64,000 bases of DNA from an uncultured Oscillospiraceae bacterium (GTDB lineage Bacteria; Bacillota; Clostridia; Oscillospirales; Oscillospiraceae), in NCBI GenBank assembly GCA_934573855.1, contig CAKTMF010000010.1, forward strand, positions 1 through 64,000. The letters are read 5' to 3'. How positions within the stretch are numbered: the stretch's first letter is position 1; every line of letters starts with the position of its first letter. The notes under the pieces are model-generated. The model was not told the DNA's origin and made no database searches. It worked only from the letters and a program-made list of their open reading frames with translations. Both the position numbers and the translations under genes were made by a program. Below are positions 1 to 7,482 of this stretch, one piece after another.

Positions 1-18
1 GAATACTCAGCGCACCCG

Positions 19-77
<59 letters not shown>

Positions 78-129
78 GCAAATCATAGCTTACATACCCC
101 CATTTGATGCAAATGGGAAAAGAAAAATC

Positions 130-1800
130 TCATGCGACCATTTCTATACTGTTCAAAAACTGTTCTATGCTGATATTCAGCGTGATCTTGATCTCATAAT
201 CCCGGTACATATCCACGCGGTCAATGATACGGGAAACAATTATTTTCTTGGCTGCAATATCGGCGTTGTTATACATGGCTGCCCATTCCAGCATATCGTC
301 AAACTTCTCTGAAACGGCAAGGAGATTGTTTTCGGCGTCGTAATGGTCTGCTTCGGCTTCCTTGTAGGCGGTCATAAGGTCGGCGTATTTTCGTTCCTGT
401 GCCTCTATGACAGGCCGGAGAATTTCGGGTGTAAAGGCACTCTCTCCGGTCAGAGATTTGATAATCTCACCTTGTAGCCGCTGCAATTCGCTCTCTGCCT
501 TGCTTGCTTCCTGAAAGAGCTGCTTGACATGATCCTTTCTAGAAAGAATGTCCGCCTGGCTTCTCGCCCGTATGACCTCGCCGCGGTCAGCCGCTTTTAC
601 TCTGGCAAGAATGTCACGAACAAAGGTGTCAATAACATCATCCACCTTGTTGACGGTATAGCCTGTCTGCCCGCTGCACTCACCATGCTTGCGGGTTTTT
701 GTTTGGCAGCAGTAGCGTGTCCTTACGGTGTCTGTTCCGTCGGCTCTCGGTCGGCCTTTGCCGCTGGTTGTAATACACAGCCGCGCCCCGCAGTGACCGC
801 AGAATATGTTTCCGGCCAACAAGGAATTTCCCCGCGTATTCAGCGGTGCGGATCGGGTGCTCTGGTATTGTCGTGACCGGGTTTGAAGCATAGACTGCAC
901 CTCATTAAAGGTCTTATCGTCTATGATCCGAAGCTGCTCCAGCATGGGTGATTGGGATTCCCCACAGCGCAGGATGCCAATGTATATGACATTTCGCAAG
1001 ATAGACTGGATCGTGGCAGGATGCCAGTTTTCGCCGGATCGGTTTCTGTAGCCCAGCTCATGGAGCCTGTTTGCAATCCGCTGTGCTCCGTAGCCATAGA
1101 CATAGGCAAGATGGAACATAGTACGGACAACAGCGGCTTCATCTTCGCGGATAGCAAGGTCGTGTACCTCCTGCTTTCGCTTGTTCATGCGTCCGGACTT
1201 TACCAGCTCATACCCATAGGGACAAATACGCCCGGTAAAATAGCCCTGCTCATTGAGAATATGCAGACTGTTGGCGGTGCGGATGGAGGTCTTTTGGCTT
1301 TCGCCGTCTGCCTGCCAAAAACGGATATAGTTCATCAGTCTGTCCGTATGTGATTCGATCCGCTGCTCTCCTTCTTCGGTAGCCCAAACACGGATTCCAT
1401 GACTGATAAGCCATTCCACAACAAAGGGAGTCTCGTCAGCTATACGGCCTATACGGTCAAACATGAATACAAGGAGAATATCGAACTTCTGCTTTAGCGC
1501 GTAGTCCTTAATCATCTGCACCTTATCCCGGTTTTCCGCTCTGACCTTATGGCCGGAGATCCCTTCCTCCTGTAACTCGCAGACAATCGTCCAGCCGTTC
1601 TGCTCGGCGAACGCTCGGCAGCGGAGGCGCTGCATGGGAATGTCGGCTTCATCGTTGGCATCATGGTAGAGCTGTTTAGTGGAGGAAACGCGATAAAGGC
1701 AAAGCACCCGTGTACCCGGTTCTATGTAAAGAGGAAGATTGAGGCGACAGCCCGTTTCTTTATCAAAGCTATAATTTGCGTCAGTGCTTGTTAGATTCAT
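130..1800 (-). CDS. Large serine recombinase (ICE integrase)
   Basis: A 556-residue serine recombinase that should integrate and excise the ICE. The N-terminal resolvase domain has the catalytic motif YRVSSTKQ (Ser39 is the likely nucleophile) and helix-E type sequence. A recombinase domain follows, then a zinc ribbon (FCGHCG ... CC ... C, about residues 332-380), a coiled-coil segment (about 425-500) and a C-terminal tail, the order seen in TndX/TnpX-type enzymes. It lies just inside the left attachment repeat and is the only integrase-like gene in the window. Pairing a serine recombinase with a 59-bp tRNA attachment repeat is unusual, because tRNA sites are more often used by tyrosine recombinases. 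The ORF is full length with no visible damage. Confidence 0.92.
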   Translation of the reverse strand: MNLTSTDANYSFDKETGCRLNLPLYIEPGTRVLCLYRVSSTKQLYHDANDEADIPMQRLRCRAFAEQNGWTIVCELQEEGISGHKVRAENRDKVQMIKDYALKQKFDILLVFMFDRIGRIADETPFVVEWLISHGIRVWATEEGEQRIESHTDRLMNYIRFWQADGESQKTSIRTANSLHILNEQGYFTGRICPYGYELVKSGRMNKRKQEVHDLAIREDEAAVVRTMFHLAYVYGYGAQRIANRLHELGYRNRSGENWHPATIQSILRNVIYIGILRCGESQSPMLEQLRIIDDKTFNEVQSMLQTRSRQYQSTRSAPLNTRGNSLLAGNIFCGHCGARLCITTSGKGRPRADGTDTVRTRYCCQTKTRKHGECSGQTGYTVNKVDDVIDTFVRDILARVKAADRGEVIRARSQADILSRKDHVKQLFQEASKAESELQRLQGEIIKSLTGESAFTPEILRPVIEAQERKYADLMTAYKEAEADHYDAENNLLAVSEKFDDMLEWAAMYNNADIAAKKIIVSRIIDRVDMYRDYEIKITLNISIEQFLNSIEMVA

Positions 1801-1945
1801 TTCAATACCATCCTTTCACGGAACGGCATTGGCACTTCTGCAAAATATATGAAGTTTTCAAGGTACAAGTCAGAACCTTTCTATTCATATTTTCTCATAT
1901 ATGCCGGATAGTGTCAAATTATCGGGTGCTTTCCAGTCCATTTTT

Positions 1946-2170
1946 TTAGTCCAAGATGCTTTGGAGCAGTATTCCTTTTACGCTTTCACAGATGTCCGGG
2001 TTATTCTTCTCCCGGCAGACTGCGGTAATATGATAACCGTTGATTCTGGCTTGTACGGTACTTGAAGCTCTGTCAATGGATAGTATCTGAAGGTGTTTAT
2101 AGCTGCTGTTATCGTCTGATTTTCTCGGCAGCTTCTGATCTGCCTTTTTCAAATAATCACTCCTGTTCAA
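1946..2170 (-). CDS. TnpW-like small transposon protein
   Basis: A 74-residue protein encoded directly upstream of the recombinase in the same direction. Its C-terminal half (VQARINGYHITAVCR through KGILLQSILD) has the pattern of the small TnpW-type proteins that often precede serine recombinases in clostridial elements: a short beta hairpin followed by a helix containing a LLxxI-like run. Function is not established for the family. A parS-like palindrome begins two bases upstream of its start codon (2173-2189). The assignment rests on pattern and position rather than a clear motif, so it could simply be an unrelated small ICE protein. Confidence 0.5.
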   Translation of the reverse strand: MNRSDYLKKADQKLPRKSDDNSSYKHLQILSIDRASSTVQARINGYHITAVCREKNNPDICESVKGILLQSILD

Positions 2171-2172
2171 TC

Positions 2173-2189
2173 CGTTTCACGGTGAAACG
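2173..2189. repeat. parS-like palindrome, copy 1
   Basis: A perfect 17-bp palindrome CGTTTCACGGTGAAACG (one central base), immediately upstream of the TnpW-like gene. Confidence 0.85.
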
Positions 2190-2593
2190 CAATAAATCGA
2201 CAAAATCCGCACTGTTATGTAGTGCGGATCAATGGGTTCACGGTACTTTTTCAAAGGCTGAATACAGACGGCGACGGGCAAGGCCGCTCCATAGGATTAA
2301 CGTGCCTCCCTCCATTCTGATGGCGGGGCGTTCTACTCTGTGACGTGTAGCCAACGCAAGTATTATTATCCCCGTATGTGGATCATGGCCTGCGACTTCT
2401 GCCAAAATCGCTTTACAGCGTCGGTGTTCTCGCTCATATCATCGCGCACCCGCTGCCCGGCTCAACACACACGGAACATATCTGTCTGCCCTATTCAGTT
2501 GTAAGTGTGGCATATAGCCACAGGCTGATCGTCAGCCTGTCAAAGCATACTGTTCTCAGTACGCTTTAGCCGAATGACGATCTTGGTATTGAA
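2190..2593. other. Non-coding ICE interval with hairpins
   Basis: No convincing gene is visible in these 404 bases. Near 2506-2542 there are two adjacent small hairpins: one GTGGC/GCCAC stem, then one AGGCTGA/TCAGCCT stem. They might act in transcription termination for the Spo0A-like gene reading toward them or be single-strand structures, but neither has a U tract. Confidence 0.4.
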
Positions 2594-2971
2594 TCATGTG
2601 TTGATATAATTGAGAAAGGCAACAAGTATGTCTATAAACTGCCCGTTGGTGGGTATGCGTTCCAAATGTGTACCGGCTACATAGTCAAGGGCGGTATGGT
2701 CATCACGATTCCAGCAGGAACTAATAAGCGTGCGTATTGCGTGCTCCACGGAGGCCGGTTTCACATTGAATTGCTTTGCTGTCTGTGGATATACGCACTT
2801 TGTCAAAAAGCAGTTATTGTCCGGATCTGCCCTGACCAGATCAACTATGTAAATCAGGTAGTTGTAACCGGTATGTCTGCCAGTGGCACCGATGCTGCGC
2901 AGGAGCCGTGCAGTGTCAAGAGTATTATTAAGGGGCTTTTTCAATTCGGCTTGTATATCAAGGCAATACAT
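2594..2971 (-). CDS. Spo0A C-terminal-like DNA-binding protein
   Basis: A 125-residue protein consisting of little more than a Spo0A-type effector domain. Recognisable family features are LLRSIGATGRHTGYNYLIYIVDLV, the 'TKCVYPQTAKQFNV' segment and 'ASVEHAIRTLISSCW', which align with the helices of the Spo0A DNA-binding domain. There is no receiver domain and no phosphoacceptor Asp, so it cannot be a phosphorelay output by itself. Such stand-alone domains are common on clostridial conjugative elements and are presumably element regulators. It is transcribed in the same direction as the recombinase, with about 420 bp between the two small genes. Confidence 0.75.
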   Translation of the reverse strand: MYCLDIQAELKKPLNNTLDTARLLRSIGATGRHTGYNYLIYIVDLVRADPDNNCFLTKCVYPQTAKQFNVKPASVEHAIRTLISSCWNRDDHTALDYVAGTHLERIPTNGQFIDILVAFLNYINT

Positions 2972-3224
2972 ATCAATACCTTCCTTTCGGTTGTGATTAT
3001 ATTTTACAGTATTCAGCGTCTTTTGTGTTGTTCAAGCGTTCGCATGATGACGACTGGTAATCGCGGAAAGAAAAGGAGAAGCGAGAGAAATCGACAATAT
3101 ACGTAGATTTACGAGAGTTGAGCTTGAAAAAGGAATACCGATATTATTTTTTCGGTAAAACCGAAATCATAACAAATTCCGCCTTCAAAACCGATACTGT
3201 ACAATTGGTTTGAGGTGAAGAATA

Positions 3225-3575
3225 GTGTCGGATTACTCAACATATTTAGGTGAAAGCATTTATAAAAATAGAAAGCGTCGGAGAATGACACAGGCGGAGC
3301 TTGCGGAGAAGGCTGGTGTCACTGAACAAACCATTCGGAAAATAGAACATGGCGATGGCAATCCGCAGTTGGATGTACTGTGTTCCCTTATAACAGCATT
3401 GGACATAGATCCGATGGAGATCGTTTATCCACAGAAAGAGATAGGCAATCAAGCTAAAAAACAGCTTGATATTTTGCTGCATGATTGCAGCGAGGAAGAT
3501 ATAGAAGTCTTACTTCCCATTTGTGAAGCAGCAATAAACGCCTTAAAAGCAAGAAATAAAATCGCAATAAGATAA
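3225..3575 (+). CDS. XRE-family transcriptional regulator
   Basis: A 116-residue DNA-binding protein with an N-terminal Cro/C1-type helix-turn-helix (RMTQAELAEKAGVTEQTIRKIEHGDGNPQLDVL, about residues 18-52) and a short helical C-terminal part. It starts with GTG behind a GAGGTG ribosome site. It is the only plus-strand gene in the left 10 kb of the ICE, divergent from the Spo0A-like gene, so the 250-bp gap between them (2972-3224) probably carries both promoters. Likely a regulator of ICE transfer or excision genes; the target cannot be read from the sequence. Confidence 0.85.
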   Translation: MSDYSTYLGESIYKNRKRRRMTQAELAEKAGVTEQTIRKIEHGDGNPQLDVLCSLITALDIDPMEIVYPQKEIGNQAKKQLDILLHDCSEEDIEVLLPICEAAINALKARNKIAIR

Positions 3576-3580
3576 CAAAA

Positions 3581-3614
3581 GAGTCAGCATCCTTGTTCGT
3601 TTGGATGCTGGCTC
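3581..3614 (+). terminator. Hairpin terminator between XRE and KTR genes
   Basis: A 12-bp stem, GAGTCAGCATCC paired with GGATGCTGGCTC (one G-U pair), around a 10-base loop. It lies just after the XRE stop codon and downstream of the convergent KTR gene. An A-run lies on the left side, so it suits the minus-strand gene best. Confidence 0.6.
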
Positions 3615-3620
3615 TGCGCT

Positions 3621-3806
3621 TCAAGCGTCTGGCTCTTTGAAAACCACCATTTTTAGTTTGATTATACTGATTATCGTCTCCACCTTGCATTTAGGACAAT
3701 ATAGAGGAAAGTTGAGCAAGACGGTATCTTCATATACTTTGATACGTGTCTTGCAATCGCATAATGGGCAGCGTACCCAGCGAGAGTTGCCTGTCGTTTC
3801 CTCCAT
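3621..3806 (-). CDS. Cysteine-rich KTR domain protein
   Basis: A small zinc-ribbon-like protein of about 61 residues. The body (VRCPLCDCKTRIKVYEDT, then NFPLYCPKCKVETII, ending VVFKEPDA) matches the cysteine-rich KTR proteins carried by many Firmicute conjugative elements: two CxxC knuckles and the KTR signature. An upstream in-frame extension exists to 3908. I chose the ATG at 3806 because the homologous part starts there and a GGGGG stretch lies eight bases upstream. Function of the family is unknown. A scar-like copy of its 3' end lies upstream (see the repeat at 3873-3902). Confidence 0.7.
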   Translation of the reverse strand: MEETTGNSRWVRCPLCDCKTRIKVYEDTVLLNFPLYCPKCKVETIISIIKLKMVVFKEPDA

Positions 3807-3837
3807 TTGTAAAGCCCCCATACACATATATAGATTA

Positions 3838-3880
3838 AAAAAGCCGGTAATCACATTGCTTTGATGGATTACCGGCTCTG
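3838..3880 (-). terminator. Hairpin upstream of KTR gene
   Basis: A stem, AGCCGGTAATC paired with GATTACCGGCT, with an A-rich left side. It may terminate transcription arriving from the sigma/DUF4367 operon on the minus strand. Confidence 0.5.
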
Positions 3881-3902
3881 CGCTGTTAAGCGTCTGGCTC
3901 TG
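3873..3902. repeat. Scar copy of the KTR gene 3' end
   Basis: The block GGCTCTGCGCT..AAGCGTCTGGCTCT occurs both here and at 3610-3637, where it covers the codons EPDA-stop of the KTR gene. The upstream copy is not attached to a gene, consistent with a deleted tandem copy or a past recombination junction. Confidence 0.55.
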
Positions 3903-3978
3903 TTGCAATACTATTTAGGGAAATCTGGGATTTAGGTATTTCAGTTCTTCATTCAAATTGGTTTGTCACACATACTCT

Positions 3979-5022
3979 TTATTTGCGGATGACTCCTTGG
4001 GCTGCAGTAAGCAGTGTCTCGCTGTCTACGCCGTTCGTAGTCATCTGAAAAACCAGACCATTGTCTTCATCCAGCCATGTAATGCGGAAAGGAGTCCCGT
4101 CCTCGTTTTCCATCAACCAACCGTCACAGCCATTAACGACTACAGGGGTATAGGAAATCACACCATATCCAGCACTCGTGTTGCGATAGTGAGATACATA
4201 GCCCTCCAGATCACTCATTGGCTTTTCATAGTTTAACTGAATCTCATAATGTCCGGCATTGGCATAGGTTCTCCATAGATAAGCATAGTCTCCCGGAACA
4301 CCGTTCGACATCAACTCTGCAAAGCCTTCCGGGAGGGCAGGGTTCCAGTCGCCCAGTTCCTCGAGTGCTTGACGGGTGTCGTTATCCATAGAAGGATAAT
4401 TGCCTGTCTCCTGAACAGATTCCGCTAACGAAAGCAGATCATAGTCTTCTCCTTTTACACTGAGCCGGAAGCCAATGCCACGCTCAGCATCCGTCCAAAA
4501 AACATATGACCACCCGTTATCCACCACATAGAGTTGCCCCTCGTTTCCGTTTACGGTAACATCCTCTTGATGAAGAATGGGCTTGTCAAAATAGCCGCCA
4601 ACACCATGTGCTTTCTGGTAGATCAGCATGATAATATCACCATCTGCATTCTGGAAATCCGTGCGGGCTTCTCCTTCCCCTGCACGGTAATAGCTTTTTA
4701 CAGGAGAGAAGCCATCCGGAACGTTCGTCAACTCCCAAACGCCAAGATAGACTGGATAATTGTCCATTGCTTCAAAGCCAATTGATGTGAACTCCTCGCC
4801 ATCAACCACAATGGGATCATCCTTGAAAACGATTCGCGCGTTGATTGCATAGGCAACAAGGCCAACCGACAGGATCAATGCCGCAGCCAGAGCAAAAGTG
4901 ATAATCCGTTTCTTATAAGATTTTGAAGTGTGAGTTACGCTTTTTTTCATTGTTGAAGTAACCTCCAGAATAATTCTGTCATCAATCTGGCCTGTTGCTT
5001 CTATCAGGTCAAGTGCTTTCAT
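3979..5022 (-). CDS. DUF4367 membrane protein, putative anti-sigma partner
   Basis: A 347-residue protein with a cytoplasmic N-terminus (about 38 residues), one transmembrane segment (about residues 40-60, ITFALAAALILSVGLVAYAI) and a large extracytoplasmic part with two DUF4367-like repeats. These repeats contain the features 'NGNEGQLYVVDNGWSYVFW' and 'NGCDGWLMENEDGTPFRITW' (about residues 175 and 290). Its start overlaps the stop of the upstream sigma factor gene by 4 bp, so translation is likely coupled. That arrangement is the usual one for an ECF sigma factor and its membrane-bound regulator. The signal sensed is unknown. Confidence 0.8.
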   Translation of the reverse strand: MKALDLIEATGQIDDRIILEVTSTMKKSVTHTSKSYKKRIITFALAAALILSVGLVAYAINARIVFKDDPIVVDGEEFTSIGFEAMDNYPVYLGVWELTNVPDGFSPVKSYYRAGEGEARTDFQNADGDIIMLIYQKAHGVGGYFDKPILHQEDVTVNGNEGQLYVVDNGWSYVFWTDAERGIGFRLSVKGEDYDLLSLAESVQETGNYPSMDNDTRQALEELGDWNPALPEGFAELMSNGVPGDYAYLWRTYANAGHYEIQLNYEKPMSDLEGYVSHYRNTSAGYGVISYTPVVVNGCDGWLMENEDGTPFRITWLDEDNGLVFQMTTNGVDSETLLTAAQGVIRK

Positions 5023-5576
5023 ATCAGCCCCTCCTTAATCAGATGATTTCGCAGCTTTTTCCTGCTTCTGGATAGAGATGTTCGCACCTTACTTTCTTTG
5101 AAGCCCAGGCGCTCTGCTATTTCTGCTGTCGGAAGCATCAGCCAGTAACGATAGGAAAAAATAATCCTGTCGTCTTTGGATAGAGAAAACAGAAAATCGT
5201 TAATCTCTTTGACGAGTTCTTTGGTTTCAAACTCACGTTCTACGGAGTAATCTGATGCAACACAGTCCTCCAACTCATCTAAAGCCAAATCGAGTTCTCC
5301 GCCGCCCCGTTTTTGGGTATATCGCTCCTTTAATCGGTTAAAACTCAGATTGCGAACAATGCGATACAAAAAAGCTGACAGATGAACCGGACGCTGTGGC
5401 GGAATACTGTCCCAAACCGCCACATATGTATCATCAACGCACTCTTCCGCATCTTCTCTGCTTGTGAGGATGCTTCTTGCAATATAACGGCAGGTTTCTC
5501 CGTATTTGTTATCTGTTTCTTCTATGGCGTTCTGATCGCGTTGCCAAAACAGATTAATGATTATTCTGTCTTCCAT
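5019..5576 (-). CDS. ECF-type RNA polymerase sigma factor
   Basis: About 185 residues from the ATG at 5576, which has AAGGAGG five bases upstream; the longer in-frame start at 5621 lacks such a site. The region 2 part (REDAEECVDDTYVAVWDSIPP, then 'FLYRIVRNLSFNRLKERY') and the region 4 helix-turn-helix (LPTAEIAERLGFKESKVRTSLSRSRKKLR) are typical of sigma-70 group IV factors. It forms an operon with the DUF4367 protein, its likely inhibitor or sensor. The pair probably lets the ICE or the host respond to an envelope signal. The target promoter motif is not apparent in the neighbouring DNA. Confidence 0.88.
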   Translation of the reverse strand: MEDRIIINLFWQRDQNAIEETDNKYGETCRYIARSILTSREDAEECVDDTYVAVWDSIPPQRPVHLSAFLYRIVRNLSFNRLKERYTQKRGGGELDLALDELEDCVASDYSVEREFETKELVKEINDFLFSLSKDDRIIFSYRYWLMLPTAEIAERLGFKESKVRTSLSRSRKKLRNHLIKEGLI

Positions 5577-5738
5577 GTGGCCTCCTTGTTTCTCTGAAAG
5601 CGCTCTCACACATATAGTCAACTTTTTTCGGAGTTTTGTTACATTATTTTTATCATAACATAGAAAAATCTATTTCGCATTTTTTCGTACTTAAATTATA
5701 ACAGGCCTAAAAACGAATGCAAATTTTCATATTGTATT

Positions 5739-7481
5739 TCAGTACAAGGGCAACCCAAATCCGTACACGGGCGAAGAGTAGAGGTAATAGCGGTTTTCCA
5801 CGCAGCTTTCACCGACATTTCCTTCGACAGTGTAGATCATGTCGTTTTCAACATACTCCACGATACCGACGTGATCAGCTATACCGTCGCTCTCCCAGTC
5901 AAAAAAGATAATATCGCCGGGTGCTGGGGTATAGTCTCTGCCATGCCACTGGCCGTGTTCCATGAACCAGTTCGCTCCCTCCGGGCAATACGCAAACTTG
6001 GGGATAACGCCCGCATCTATATACCCACACTGATCGGCTACCCAGCTAACGAAGATCGCGCACCACTCTACACGATAGGGATACCCATACCACTCGCAGA
6101 ATTTCAGTCCGCCGTCGATGCCGAGCTGTGACTGTGCCACGGCTACCATAGCGACGTTGCCTTCACTCATAAAGGATCGTCCAATAGGATAATATCGTAG
6201 GACGTGAGATACATAAGCTTTATCTCCGTAGCCTGACCAGCCCAAACGCGCCGCCATCATATCGGAAAACTCGATGGCGTTCAGCTCGGAATAGCCGCCG
6301 TAGTTAGCAAGCGCCCATGAGATATAGCCATTGCCGAAGTTGTAGCCTTGCAACGCGAGGGAAATATTGGCAAGGTCAATTGGGCTTTCAACGCTTGCCA
6401 TTTGCAGCGCATTGGCAAGCGCCTGTATGCCCACATCAATGGAGTATTCGGGATCGGTAATAGAGTTTGGAGCGTGAGGATAACGGGTATTATAGCCGCT
6501 TTCTGAGCATTGCATGGGATCGCTGCCCTGACCGCAGCTCTCCTGCATCATCACAGCGGCAATCAAGTCCTCGTATTCAGGAATGCCGTGTTGTGCGGCG
6601 TATAGCCGGATCAAGGGGCGGTATGCCTCCACCTCCGCACTCACGTGAATATAGGCGTTGCGCCCGTCACCGCTGCCGGTAAGCATGGAGGCAACGCCCA
6701 TAATGACTACAAGGGGAATGAGGATAAGTGCCAAAGCTCCGGCTGCGTAAAGCAGAGTTTCTTTGCTCGGCGTGACAGTCCTTGAGACCGCAGTACCCAG
6801 CTTTTTGAAAAAGTTATCACTTGCTTTTGCTGCCGTCCTTGCAGTATCCGTCCTGATCTCCTGTCTTGCTTTGTCTCTTGCCAGTCTGCGGCCCTGCTCC
6901 TTGACGATCTGAGCTTTGGAAATAGCGGCAGAATATTTGTCGCGGGACAGCGTATTTTGACGCTGCCCCGCGGTTTTGCGTTTTCTTATCTGTGCCGGGG
7001 CTTCTATACCCCGATACGTTTCCATTTCGGAGGACTTTTCCTGTGACTCCGAGATATGGTTTCTTCTTGCACTCTGCTGCTTCCGGTCCCGAACCTGACG
7101 TACAAAAGCACGCCGCATCTGCTCTTTTGGCTGCGGCGAAGCTGCCTCAAAATCCGTTTCACCGTGAAACGAATTATCCCCGGCAGATCTAAGCTTCTTT
7201 CTTGCGCCGACGGGTAAGTCTCTCAGTGTATTATGGGCGGCGTTGACCGAATATCGCTCCACCTTGTCCACAGCAGTATATGGCTGTTGCTCTTGATCCG
7301 GTGCGCTAGTCTGCTTTGACTCGTTGAGCTGCTTTTTGGCCGTTTCTATTGTCCGGTAGCGTCCGGCCTGTTTGATGATCTCCTTGCCCGGGGCTTTCCG
7401 TGGCGGCCTTTTCTTTAAGATGTCAGCCTTTTTCCGGACGAGCCTTTTTCGCCCAGCTTCTTTCGCTTTGCTCCGCGCCAT
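5739..7481 (-). CDS. Conjugation cell-wall hydrolase (lysozyme-like + CHAP)
   Basis: A 580-residue bifunctional peptidoglycan hydrolase of the CwlT type that opens the wall for the mating channel. The first 240 residues are basic, low-complexity and cytoplasmic. A transmembrane helix follows (about residues 242-266), then a lysozyme-like domain (ESCGQGSDPMQCSESGYNTRYP ... QGYNFG, about 285-430) and a CHAP/NlpC-like endopeptidase (catalytic Cys in VEWCAIFVSW near 472 and His in DHVGIVEY near 538). It is the last gene of the long conjugation operon. Copy 2 of the parS-like palindrome lies inside the N-terminal coding region, reading SFHGET. Confidence 0.9.
   Translation of the reverse strand: MARSKAKEAGRKRLVRKKADILKKRPPRKAPGKEIIKQAGRYRTIETAKKQLNESKQTSAPDQEQQPYTAVDKVERYSVNAAHNTLRDLPVGARKKLRSAGDNSFHGETDFEAASPQPKEQMRRAFVRQVRDRKQQSARRNHISESQEKSSEMETYRGIEAPAQIRKRKTAGQRQNTLSRDKYSAAISKAQIVKEQGRRLARDKARQEIRTDTARTAAKASDNFFKKLGTAVSRTVTPSKETLLYAAGALALILIPLVVIMGVASMLTGSGDGRNAYIHVSAEVEAYRPLIRLYAAQHGIPEYEDLIAAVMMQESCGQGSDPMQCSESGYNTRYPHAPNSITDPEYSIDVGIQALANALQMASVESPIDLANISLALQGYNFGNGYISWALANYGGYSELNAIEFSDMMAARLGWSGYGDKAYVSHVLRYYPIGRSFMSEGNVAMVAVAQSQLGIDGGLKFCEWYGYPYRVEWCAIFVSWVADQCGYIDAGVIPKFAYCPEGANWFMEHGQWHGRDYTPAPGDIIFFDWESDGIADHVGIVEYVENDMIYTVEGNVGESCVENRYYLYSSPVYGFGLPLY
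7155..7171. repeat. parS-like palindrome, copy 2 (inside CDS)
   Basis: A perfect CGTTTCACCGTGAAACG within the basic N-terminal part of the hydrolase gene, where it is translated as (S)FHGET. Confidence 0.85.
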
Positions 7482-7482
7482 A

